Program-made: the position numbers and the translations under genes
The notes under the pieces: generated by a model
Databases searched by the model: none
The model's input: only the letters and a program-made list of their open reading frames with translations
What the model was told of the DNA's origin: nothing
Shown: positions 8,435-16,184 of the stretch, piece by piece
How positions within the stretch are numbered: position 1 is the first letter of the stretch
Layout: each line of letters starts with the position of its first letter
Origin: Bradyrhizobium stylosanthis
GTDB taxonomy: Bacteria; Pseudomonadota; Alphaproteobacteria; Rhizobiales; Xanthobacteraceae
DNA length: 64,000 bases
Direction of reading: 5' to 3'
NCBI RefSeq assembly: GCF_001641335.1
Contig: NZ_LVEM01000003.1
Coordinates: 713,190 to 777,189, forward strand

Positions 8435-9739
8435 ATGACATTTTCCAGCATCTTCGCGCAGTTCGTCGCTCTGCTCGGCGGCATCGCGCTGCAATGGCGC
8501 AAGCTCTCGGGCACGGTGCCCGCGCCCGCCTGGGGCCAGACGCCCGCCATTCCCGAGGCGAAGCCGCAAGGCGCGATCCCGACGCTGAAGATGCCGACCG
8601 CACGCGGCTGGCGCGATGGCGAGAAGCCGACCGTCGCGCCCGGCCTCAAGGTCAACGCGTTCGCTGGCGGGCTCGACCATCCGCGCTGGATCGAGGTGCT
8701 GCCCAACGGCGACGTGCTGATCGCGGAAGCGACGCAGATCGCAGGTGCCCCGCGCAGCGTGTTTCACTATGCGATGCAAGCGACGATGCGACGCGCCGCG
8801 GCGCTCGGCGTCTCCGCCAACCGCATCACGCTGCTACGCGACAAGGACGGCGACGGCGTCGCCGAGCATCGCGGCGCCTTCATGGAAAACCTCAACCAGC
8901 CGTTCGGCATGGCACTGGTCGGCGACACCTTCTATGTCGGCAACACCGACGGCGTGATGGCGTTTCCGTATGTCGCCAATGCCGACCGCATCACCGCGCC
9001 GGGCAAGCGGCTCACGACGTTCAAGCCGAGCGGCCACTGGACGCGCAGCCTGCTGGCAAGCCCCGACGGCAAGAAGCTCTATGCCGGTGTCGGCTCGCTC
9101 AGCAACATCGCCGAGATGGGCATGGAGGTCGAAGAAGGCCGCGCCGCGGTCTACGAGCTCGATCTCGCCGCCGGCACGCATCGCATCTTCGGCGCGGGCC
9201 TACGCAATCCCGTGGGTCTTGCCTGGGAGCCGAACACGAATGTGCTCTGGACCGTCGTCAACGAGCGCGACGGCCTCGGCGACGAGACGCCGCCCGACTA
9301 CCTGACCTCGGTGCGCGACGGCGGCTTCTACGGCTGGCCCTATTGCTACTGGGGCAAGACGGTGGACGATCGCGTGCCGCAGGATGCGGCGATGGTCGCC
9401 AAGGCGCTTCAACCCGACTACGCGCTCGGCGGCCACACCGCGTCGCTCGGCCTATGCTGGATGCCCGCAGGGACCCTGCCCGGCTTCGGCGACGGCATGG
9501 TGATCGGCCAGCACGGCTCGTGGAATCGCAGCACGCTGTCCGGCTACAAGCTGGTGTTCATCCCGTTCGAGAACGGCAAGCCGTCCGGCCCCGGCCGCGA
9601 CATCCTGTCGGGCTTCCTGTCCCCGGACGAGAAGGAATCCTACGGCCGCCCGGTCGGCGTCGTGATCGGACCCGACAAGAAGTCGCTGCTGATGGCCGAC
9701 GACGTCGGCAACGTGATCTGGCGCGTGACGGGGGCTTGA
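8435..9739 (+). CDS. PQQ-type glucose/sorbosone dehydrogenase-like beta-propeller
   Basis: A 434-residue exported enzyme. An N-terminal hydrophobic segment (FAQFVALLGGIAL) is followed by a beta-propeller typical of the soluble glucose dehydrogenase/L-sorbosone dehydrogenase family: GLDHPRWIEVLPNGDVLIAE, LLRDKDGDGVAEHR, NQPFGMALVGDTFYVGNTDG, GLRNPVGLAWEP, DGGFYGWPYCYWG and GDGMVIGQHGSWNRS. Such proteins oxidise sugars or aldehydes in the periplasm; the true substrate is unknown. The ATG at 8435 was chosen ahead of the hydrophobic segment. It is convergent with the aspartate dehydrogenase gene, with only 3 bases between the stops. Confidence 0.85.
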   Translation: MTFSSIFAQFVALLGGIALQWRKLSGTVPAPAWGQTPAIPEAKPQGAIPTLKMPTARGWRDGEKPTVAPGLKVNAFAGGLDHPRWIEVLPNGDVLIAEATQIAGAPRSVFHYAMQATMRRAAALGVSANRITLLRDKDGDGVAEHRGAFMENLNQPFGMALVGDTFYVGNTDGVMAFPYVANADRITAPGKRLTTFKPSGHWTRSLLASPDGKKLYAGVGSLSNIAEMGMEVEEGRAAVYELDLAAGTHRIFGAGLRNPVGLAWEPNTNVLWTVVNERDGLGDETPPDYLTSVRDGGFYGWPYCYWGKTVDDRVPQDAAMVAKALQPDYALGGHTASLGLCWMPAGTLPGFGDGMVIGQHGSWNRSTLSGYKLVFIPFENGKPSGPGRDILSGFLSPDEKESYGRPVGVVIGPDKKSLLMADDVGNVIWRVTGA

Positions 9740-9742
9740 GGG

Positions 9743-10558
9743 TTACGTCCCCACGCACAACGTGGCGCGCTGCTTGCGGAGCAGCGCGATCACGGACAGC
9801 GCGGTGATCATGCCCGTCTTGGGATTCACCGAGGGGACGTTCTCGATGCCCATCGAGAACCGCGCCGAATCCGCCTCGACCTCGATGCGGTGAACGTTGC
9901 GCGTCACGGTGGGATCGGCCCAGACCTGCATCTGGGTGCGATCGGGCCCGATACCTGCCAGCGACAGCGCCACGGCGACATTGACGTTCGCCGGAAAACC
10001 CTTCGCCGCCTCACGCGCGCTGCCCTCGAACAGTTTCAGCGGCTCGCGCAGATTGTCGATGTCGATGTTGTTCTGGACGATGAACGGCGCGCCCTTGAGC
10101 CCGTCGATCGGTTTGCGCGTCACCATCTTCACCGAATGGATGGTGCCGACCGCCGCCGCATTGACGGCATCGAGGCCGATCAGCGCGCCGGTCGGCACGA
10201 GGATGCGGCCGCCATTGGCGCGGGCGAGATCGACGAGATCGAAATTGTCGAGCAATCCGCCGACGCTGACGACGACCGCGGCCCTGCCCCGCTTCACCGC
10301 GGGCTCGACGATCGCGCGAAGCTGGCTGCTCGGCGCGCATTCGACCACGATGTCGGCGGCCTCGCCCAGCTGCTCGAGCGGCAGGATCTGTGGCGGACGG
10401 CGCAGGCCGCCGATGAAGGCCTGATGCTTGGCGGGGTCGCGCACGGCGACGGCCGCGAGCGACAGGCCTTCGATGCCCTGGTCGAGCGCGGTTGCGATCT
10501 TGGTGCCGATCGAGCCCAGCCCCGCAATGGCCACCCGCAATTCGTTCCGATCCGTCAT
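9743..10558 (-). CDS. nadX: L-aspartate dehydrogenase
   Basis: A 271-residue protein of the NadX/DUF108 family, which oxidises L-aspartate with NAD(P) to iminoaspartate, or makes aspartate from oxaloacetate and ammonia in reverse. Visible are the N-terminal Rossmann motif VAIAGLGSIGTKIA (residues 8-21), the dinucleotide-site region AADIVVECAPSSQL, and the C-terminal catalytic part with GFPANVNVAVALSLAGIGPD and the WADPTVTRNVHRIEVEA segment. It lies 37 bases behind a LysR gene on the same strand, so the two are probably one transcript. Its link to a tartrate locus suggests a role in feeding or draining oxaloacetate; this is inference. Confidence 0.88.
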   Translation of the reverse strand: MTDRNELRVAIAGLGSIGTKIATALDQGIEGLSLAAVAVRDPAKHQAFIGGLRRPPQILPLEQLGEAADIVVECAPSSQLRAIVEPAVKRGRAAVVVSVGGLLDNFDLVDLARANGGRILVPTGALIGLDAVNAAAVGTIHSVKMVTRKPIDGLKGAPFIVQNNIDIDNLREPLKLFEGSAREAAKGFPANVNVAVALSLAGIGPDRTQMQVWADPTVTRNVHRIEVEADSARFSMGIENVPSVNPKTGMITALSVIALLRKQRATLCVGT

Positions 10559-10595
10559 CGCATCACACCTTCTGTCCGCACCAAGTCATAACCGC

Positions 10596-11513
10596 TCAGG
10601 CCTCCCGCGCATAGCTGCGCAGGCGCGTCTCCAGCACTGCCAGCATGGCATCGCGGGCCGGATCGCGCGAGCCGCGCAGCCAGGCGGCGGCGAGCGGCAG
10701 TCGGCCGACGGGGCCGCTCTGCCTCGGCCGGAGCGGCACGAAGCGCACGCCCGAGACCGCCATCCGCGTGGTCCAGCGCGGCACGATGGCGACACCGAGC
10801 CTGGTTGCGACGAGGTTGATGATGGTCTGCTTCTCGTCGGCGACCTGCACGATGCGCGGCGTCAGCCCGGCCTGCTCGAACAGCTTGACCGTGAGGTCGT
10901 GGCTGTGCGGCCGCGAACGGCGGTCCGGCACCAGCATTGCCTCGTCGGCGATGTCGGCCAGCGTGATCGATTTGCGCGCGGCCAGGGCGTGCCGCTGCGG
11001 GAACGCGACGATGGCGGTCTCCTGCAGCAGGTCGCGGAATTCGAGCCGCTTGTCGGCGCGATCGGGCGGGCGGACGAAGGCGAGATCGAGCGCGCCGGTC
11101 AGGATCTTCGGGAGCAGCCGGACGGTCTTGTCCTCCAGCAGTTGCACCGCAATCTCCGGATGCCCGGCACGGAAATCGCGCAGCAGCGGCGGCAGCAATC
11201 CCGCCGCCGCGCTGTCGATGGCGCCGACCCGCAGCCGCCGCGCAGCCCCCGCGCGCGAGCGGTTGCGCAGATTGCTCTCGACCGCCTCGACCCTGGCGAG
11301 GATGGCGCGGGCATCACGCAGCAGCGTGGTGCCGTCTTCGGTCAGCGAGACCGCGCGCGTGGTCCGCGCGAACAGGCGCGTGCCGAGGTCCTCCTCCAGC
11401 AGCCTGATCTGGCGGCCGAGCGCCGAGGGCAGCATCTGCAGCTGCTGCGCCGCGCGGCCGAAATGCAGCTGCTCGGCCGCCGCCACGAAGCATCGGAGCT
11501 GATGCAATTCCAT
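10596..11513 (-). CDS. LysR-type transcriptional regulator
   Basis: A 305-residue LysR protein. The winged helix-turn-helix is at residues 1-60 (MELHQLRCFVAAAEQLHFGR, then QLQMLPSALGRQIRLLEEDLG and LFARTTRAVSLTE), and a periplasmic-binding-like effector domain covers about 90-300. The ATG at 11513 matches the standard LysR start. It is divergent from an MFS carrier and tartrate dehydrogenase, with a perfect TTATA-N11-TATAA site between them, so it most likely controls that pair and perhaps itself and the aspartate dehydrogenase. The inducer may be tartrate or a related hydroxy-acid (inference). Confidence 0.92.
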   Translation of the reverse strand: MELHQLRCFVAAAEQLHFGRAAQQLQMLPSALGRQIRLLEEDLGTRLFARTTRAVSLTEDGTTLLRDARAILARVEAVESNLRNRSRAGAARRLRVGAIDSAAAGLLPPLLRDFRAGHPEIAVQLLEDKTVRLLPKILTGALDLAFVRPPDRADKRLEFRDLLQETAIVAFPQRHALAARKSITLADIADEAMLVPDRRSRPHSHDLTVKLFEQAGLTPRIVQVADEKQTIINLVATRLGVAIVPRWTTRMAVSGVRFVPLRPRQSGPVGRLPLAAAWLRGSRDPARDAMLAVLETRLRSYAREA

Positions 11514-11547
11514 CCAATGTCCTTCCGCCCCGCATTCCATTCGAGGC

Positions 11548-11633
11548 CGTCATGCCCGGGCTTGTCCCGGGCATCCACGTTCTTCGTGCCGCAAGCAAGA
11601 TCGTGGATGGCCGGGACAAGCCCGGCCATGACG
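11548..11633. repeat. REP-like palindrome with 86-base span
   Basis: A long imperfect inverted repeat: CGTCATGCCCGGGCTTGTCC at the left matches, in reverse, GGACAAGCCCGGCCATGACG at the right, with an inner ATCCACGTTCTT region. The same family occurs at 40112-40198. It sits between the LysR start and the LysR box in the divergent promoter region. Confidence 0.8.
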
Positions 11634-11703
11634 CCGTGGAAGCTCCTCCCCACGAACACGAGCTCTACATGCGATCGCCCGCCTCGCCGCGGCCTCCCGA
11701 GGA

Positions 11704-11724
11704 TTATATCATTTTTTTGTATAA
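11704..11724. promoter_or_regulatory. LysR box TTATA-N11-TATAA
   Basis: The bases at 11704-11708 are TTATA and those at 11720-11724 are TATAA, with exactly 11 bases between them, most of which are T. This fits the LysR T-N11-A rule inside a perfect 5-base inverted repeat. It is an AT-rich island in GC-rich DNA, 191 bases upstream of the LysR start and 84 bases upstream of the MFS start. Confidence 0.65.
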
Positions 11725-11807
11725 ACCAGCGCCAATTGAGTATGCCTCCTGCCCCCGACTAGGCTTGCCACCTCACAACAACAAACCGGTGTTCAGGGGA
11801 GGCCAGG

Positions 11808-13106
11808 GTGGCGAGCGAGATTCAGACGCGCGTGCTGCGCAAGATCACCTGGCGCATCGTTCCCTTCATCATGCTGCTGTACTTCGTGGCCTTCATCGAC
11901 CGCGTCAACATCGGCTTCGCCTCGCTGACGATGAACAAGGACATCGGCCTGTCGCCCGCCGTCTACGGCTTCGGCGCCGGGATCTTCTTCTGGGGCTATT
12001 TCCTGTTCGAGGTGCCCTCCAACATCATCCTGCACAAGATCGGCGCGCGGATCTGGATCGCGCGGGTGATGATCACCTGGGGCCTCGTCTCGGCTGCGAT
12101 GGCGTTCGTGCAGGGGCCGACCAGCTTCTATATCCTGCGCTTCCTGCTCGGCGTTGCCGAAGCCGGATTCTTTCCCGGCATCATCCTCTACCTCTCCTAC
12201 TGGTTCCCGGCGCGCCAGCGCGCGGCAGTCACCGCGCTGTTCATGGCGGCCGCGCCGCTCTCCACCGTGCTGGGCTCGCCAATCTCGGGCGCGCTGCTGG
12301 AGATGGACGGCCTGTTCGGCTTCAAGGGCTGGCAATGGCTGTTCGTGCTGGAGGCGCTGCCGGCCGTGCTGCTCGGTTTCGTCGTGCTCGGCTTCCTCAC
12401 CGACCGGCCCGAAAAGGCCAAGTGGCTCGCCGACGACGAGCGGCGCTGGCTGGTCGAGACCATGAACGTCGAGACCACCAGCAAGGCGGCAACCGCGAGC
12501 CACAGCATCTGGCGCGGGCTTGCCGATCCGCGCGTGCTGGCGCTGTCGCTGATCTATTTCGGCACCTCCGCGGGCCTCTACACGCTCGGCGTCTGGGCGC
12601 CGCAGATCATCAGGCAGTTCGGCCTCTCCACGCTCCAGGTCGGCTTCCTCAACGCCTTGCCGGCGACCGCCGCCGTCGTCGCCATGATCCTGTGGGCGCG
12701 GCATTCGGACCGCACCGGCGAGCGCACCTGGCACGTCGTCTGGGCCTGCCTGATCGCCGCAGCCGGCCTCGCCTATGCCGGGCTCGCGGCCGGCGTCGTC
12801 GCCGTGCTGCTCGCGCTGGCGCTGGTCAATATCGGCATCTCCTCCGCCAAGCCGCCGCTGTGGAGCATGCCGACGCTGTTCCTGTCCGGCCCCGCGGCCG
12901 CGGCAGGCATCGCCACCATCAACTCGATCGGCAATCTCGGCGGTTTCGTGGGTCCGGCCATGATCGGCTGGATCAAGGACCAGACCGGAAGTTTCGTCGG
13001 CGGGCTGTACTTCGTCAGCGGCCTGCTCGTTCTCTCCGCGGTCCTCACCTTGCTATTGTCGCGCGCGAAGACCGCGCCTGTCGAACCCGTCCCGCAATCC
13101 CACTGA
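11808..13106 (+). CDS. MFS transporter, anion:cation symporter (ACS) family
   Basis: A 432-residue, 12-helix carrier. The start RKITWRIVPFIMLLYFVAFIDRVNIGFA is the hallmark of the ACS/phthalate-tartrate group, with RFLLGVAEAGFFPGIILYLSYWFP in helix 4-5. Members import organic anions such as tartrate, phthalate or glucarate. It starts with GTG at 11808 behind a strong GGGGAGG. Tartrate dehydrogenase follows 21 bases later, so tartrate or malate is the likely cargo. A LysR box lies in the promoter. Confidence 0.9.
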   Translation: MASEIQTRVLRKITWRIVPFIMLLYFVAFIDRVNIGFASLTMNKDIGLSPAVYGFGAGIFFWGYFLFEVPSNIILHKIGARIWIARVMITWGLVSAAMAFVQGPTSFYILRFLLGVAEAGFFPGIILYLSYWFPARQRAAVTALFMAAAPLSTVLGSPISGALLEMDGLFGFKGWQWLFVLEALPAVLLGFVVLGFLTDRPEKAKWLADDERRWLVETMNVETTSKAATASHSIWRGLADPRVLALSLIYFGTSAGLYTLGVWAPQIIRQFGLSTLQVGFLNALPATAAVVAMILWARHSDRTGERTWHVVWACLIAAAGLAYAGLAAGVVAVLLALALVNIGISSAKPPLWSMPTLFLSGPAAAAGIATINSIGNLGGFVGPAMIGWIKDQTGSFVGGLYFVSGLLVLSAVLTLLLSRAKTAPVEPVPQSH

Positions 13107-13127
13107 CATCCCAAACGGAGCACATCC

Positions 13128-14201
13128 ATGCGCACTCATTCCATCGCAGCCATTCCCGCCGACGGCATCGGCCCCGAGGTGATCTCGGCGGGCGTCCGCG
13201 TGCTGGAGGCTCTCGCAAAACGCAGCGGCGACCTTGCCTTCAACGTCAAGACCTTCGACTGGGGTTCGGACTATTACAAGAAGCACGGCGTGATGATGCC
13301 CGCCGACGGCCTCTCTGAGCTCAAGAAGTTCGACGCGATCTATTTCGGTGCGGTCGGCGCGCCCGACGTGCCCGACCACATCACGCTGTGGGGCCTGCGC
13401 CTGCCGATCTGCCAGGGCTTTGACCAATACGCCAATGTGCGGCCGACAAAAATTCTGCCCGGCGTCGCCTCGCCGCTGCGCAATGTCGGCGTCGGCGACC
13501 TCGACTGGGTGATCGTGCGCGAGAATTCGGAAGGCGAATATGCCGGCATGGGCGGTCGCGCCCACAAGGGCCTGCCGGAAGAGGTCGGCACCGAGGTCGC
13601 CGTCTTCACCCGCGTCGGCGTCACCCGCATCATGCGCTACGCGTTCCAACTCGCACAGTCGCGGCCGCGCAAATTCCTGACCGTTGTGACCAAGTCGAAC
13701 GCACAGCGCCACGGCATGGTGATGTGGGACGAGATCGCCGCGGAAGTCGCGACCGAATTCCCCGACGTGACCTGGGACAAGATGCTGGTCGACGCCATGA
13801 CGGTGCGCATGACGCTGCATCCGAAGAGCCTCGACACCATCGTCGCGACCAATTTGCACGCCGACATCCTCTCGGATCTTGCCGGCGCACTGGCGGGCAG
13901 CCTCGGCGTGGCGCCGACCGGCAACATCGATCCGCAGCGCCGCTTCCCCTCGATGTTCGAGCCGATCCACGGCTCGGCCTTCGACATCACAGGCAAGGGC
14001 ATTGCCAACCCGGTCGCGACGTTCTGGACCGGCGCGCAGATGCTCGAGCATCTCGGCGAGAAGGACGCGGCGTCGCGGCTGATGGCGGCGGTCGAGCGCG
14101 TCTGCGCGGCCGGCGTGCTGACGCCTGACGTCGGCGGCAAGGCGACGACAAAGGACGTGACGGATGCGGTGATCGACGCGATCCACGGCTCGAACGTCTA
14201 A
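13128..14201 (+). CDS. ttuC: Tartrate dehydrogenase/decarboxylase (D-malate dehydrogenase family)
   Basis: A 357-residue enzyme of the beta-decarboxylating dehydrogenase family. Visible: IPADGIGPEVI at the N-terminus; the substrate loop (LWGLRLPICQGFDQYANVRP), where the usual isocitrate Ser is replaced in TtuC/DmlA fashion; RENSEGEYAGMGGR; TKSNAQRHGMVMWDE (catalytic Lys); the metal-binding Asp residues near VDAMTVRM and ATNLHADILSDLAGAL; and the NAD site EPIHGSAFDITGKGIANP. The family oxidises tartrate and D-malate with NAD. D-malate rather than tartrate as the main substrate cannot be excluded. Confidence 0.9.
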   Translation: MRTHSIAAIPADGIGPEVISAGVRVLEALAKRSGDLAFNVKTFDWGSDYYKKHGVMMPADGLSELKKFDAIYFGAVGAPDVPDHITLWGLRLPICQGFDQYANVRPTKILPGVASPLRNVGVGDLDWVIVRENSEGEYAGMGGRAHKGLPEEVGTEVAVFTRVGVTRIMRYAFQLAQSRPRKFLTVVTKSNAQRHGMVMWDEIAAEVATEFPDVTWDKMLVDAMTVRMTLHPKSLDTIVATNLHADILSDLAGALAGSLGVAPTGNIDPQRRFPSMFEPIHGSAFDITGKGIANPVATFWTGAQMLEHLGEKDAASRLMAAVERVCAAGVLTPDVGGKATTKDVTDAVIDAIHGSNV

Positions 14202-14231
14202 CGGACCGATGTCGGCGGGCCGATCCCGACG

Positions 14232-15086
14232 TCACTGCACGCCGTAGCGGGCGAACGCGTCGGCAACCTTGAGGTCGATCAGCTTGGCCGCCGCGACGTC
14301 GCGATCGCCGCCGGCGCTGTCGCCCTGCCTCAACCTGGCAAGTCCGCGTCCATAGAGCGCGCTTGCCAGGTTCGGCGCCAGGCGCAGCGCGGAACTGTAG
14401 TCGTCGACGGCCGCGGCGAACTGCCCCATCTTCAGACGGATCAGCGCGCGCGAATCGTAGGTCGCGGCGTCATTCGACCCCGATTGAATGACCTTGTCGC
14501 AGTCGTCGAGCCCGGCCTGCAGTTCGCCGATGATCGCTCGGGTCCAGCAGCGCCCGCTCCTTGCCCACGTCAAATTCGGATCGAGACGGATGGCCTCGTC
14601 GAAGTCCTGCACGGCCCGGTCATACCGGTTCAGCTTCAGGTAGGCTTCCGCGCGATTGGCGAAGGCACTGCCATAGGCCGGGTCGAGCCTGATCGCCTCG
14701 TCGAAGGACTTGACCGCGTCCTCATAGGCGCCCTTCCGCAGATAGGCGACGCCGCGATTGTTCACCGGCTTGACATAATTCGAGGCGAGTTCGATCGCCC
14801 GATCGAAATCGCTGATCGCACGGTCGTACTCTGCCGCCGCGGCAAAGGCATTACCGCGATTATTGTAAGCCAGAGCCAGCGCGGCGGGCTTGGTATCACC
14901 CGAATTGATCAGCGCCGTGCAGCCGGCGACCCGGACTTGGACCGGAATGCGGTCCGTGCCGTTGCACTGCTCGATGCTCTTGAGGTGGCTGTTCTTCTGC
15001 GCCTGCTGCGCGGCGGCCGGCAACCCAAGCGACAGCATCACGAGTACAGTCGCGACGCTGTCGGTGATGGCGGCCCTGATGGTCAT
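14232..15086 (-). CDS. Secreted TPR-repeat protein
   Basis: A 284-residue protein with a signal peptide (VLVMLSLGLPAAAQQ) and about five tetratricopeptide repeats from residue 70 to 265 (for example YNNRGNAFAAAAEYDRAISD, FANRAEAYLKLNRYDRAVQD, DSRALIRLKMGQFAAAVDDY). Such repeats form a protein-binding solenoid. Two cysteines (IEQCNG and VAGCTAL) lie before the repeats. It starts 12 bases after the stop of the FecR-domain gene, so both come from one transcript. The partner is unknown; the adjacent large surface protein is a candidate. Confidence 0.85.
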   Translation of the reverse strand: MTIRAAITDSVATVLVMLSLGLPAAAQQAQKNSHLKSIEQCNGTDRIPVQVRVAGCTALINSGDTKPAALALAYNNRGNAFAAAAEYDRAISDFDRAIELASNYVKPVNNRGVAYLRKGAYEDAVKSFDEAIRLDPAYGSAFANRAEAYLKLNRYDRAVQDFDEAIRLDPNLTWARSGRCWTRAIIGELQAGLDDCDKVIQSGSNDAATYDSRALIRLKMGQFAAAVDDYSSALRLAPNLASALYGRGLARLRQGDSAGGDRDVAAAKLIDLKVADAFARYGVQ

Positions 15087-15098
15087 GCCCCTGTCGCT

Positions 15099-15740
15099 TC
15101 AGCATCCTCTGCAGATGTTCGGCCTGGGACCGCTCCCCTGCTCGGGCATGACAGCAGTCGCGTGCTTCTTTGCAAGCTTGCTCTTGCCCTCTTCGATGAG
15201 CGTCGAAAACTTGACCGCGCCGTCATCCGCAATTTCGATGTGCGGCGTGGTGCCCCGGATTCCCATCGTTGCAACGGGCGTATCGACTTTCATGTCGCCG
15301 GTCTTCGCGATCTGGCCGGCGACGAATGTCGCTGTGCCTTTGGCCAGGTTGAAAAATGTCGCGTTGGACTTGCCGTCGGGATCGTAAACGTACTCATCCA
15401 GGGTCATGCGCGCGTTGCTCGACAGATTGAATGAGGAGCCATCGCTGAAATTGATGCTGACCCGGCTGTCAGCACCGGTTCGCACCACGTCGCGCAGATA
15501 CACGGCGTCGCCGGTCTTTGCCTGAGCGGCATCACCGAGGTTCGCCTGGACGACGGCCGCACCTACGTGCTCGATCGAGACCGAACCTGTGACGGCTACG
15601 ACCTTGCCAATGGGTTTCGGCACAGCATCATCGGCGCCACGTATCACAGGATTGACTGGAGCCTGCGCTTGCGCAGCAAGACCGCTCGCAGATGCCAGAA
15701 TGAAACCAGTCGCCAGAACCGCAATCATATGTCTGCACAT
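15099..15740 (-). CDS. Secreted FecR-domain protein
   Basis: A 213-residue protein with a signal peptide (MIAVLATGFILASASGLAAQ) and one FecR domain at about residues 40-165: GKVVAVTGSVSIEHVG, DAVYLRDVVRTGADSRVSIN, FSDGSSFNLSSNARMTLDEY and VDTPVATMGIRGTTPHI. FecR domains of this type lie in the periplasm or at the surface and need not be linked to iron. The ATG at 15740 follows AAGGG by 7 bases. It is divergent from a 1605-residue protein carrying a similar FecR-like domain, and is first in an operon with the TPR gene. Confidence 0.85.
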   Translation of the reverse strand: MCRHMIAVLATGFILASASGLAAQAQAPVNPVIRGADDAVPKPIGKVVAVTGSVSIEHVGAAVVQANLGDAAQAKTGDAVYLRDVVRTGADSRVSINFSDGSSFNLSSNARMTLDEYVYDPDGKSNATFFNLAKGTATFVAGQIAKTGDMKVDTPVATMGIRGTTPHIEIADDGAVKFSTLIEEGKSKLAKKHATAVMPEQGSGPRPNICRGC

Positions 15741-16184
15741 GACCCGCCCTTTCCGAGAAGGATCTGGTTTGCGAGCCGCTCGATGGAGCTGTATGAGCCC
15801 TAGGCGAGGCTCGCAATTCGTGCATTGCCAATATCTGCAACCTGAATTGGTCCTAACGGACCTGCCTTCCAGACAAAGTATTTTTCCGAAACTGATGTTA
15901 GGCCCAAGCCGTTTGCCTGACCAGAGAAAGTAAGCTAAATTTAACGCTGCTCGACCGTCAACTTCTTGAGAGCGCAAATTGCAATTGCGGAGAGATATCT
16001 CCGCTGAACCGGCCATCGTCTTGGCCATACCAATAGAGCTCGATTTTTTTACAGAACGTCTTCGGCGTGCAGGCCTGGGGTTGCTAGCGCCAAAAATTGC
16101 ATATTTCGCCAGTGGCGTAGCAAAACCGATAACAAGACGCGGCACGCGCCGAGCCCGAATTATTCGGTACGCGAGGCCGCAGCC
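15741..16184. other. Divergent intergenic region of the surface-protein locus
   Basis: 444 bases with lower GC than the surroundings separate the FecR-domain operon (minus) from the giant VCBS/RTX gene (plus). I see no credible gene in it. It holds a perfect 7-base hairpin with a 4-base loop at 15987-16004 (GCGGAGA / TCTCCGC), a run of seven T at about 16034-16040, and AT-rich stretches suited to promoters on both strands. I could not pick a convincing -35/-10 pair. Confidence 0.5.
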
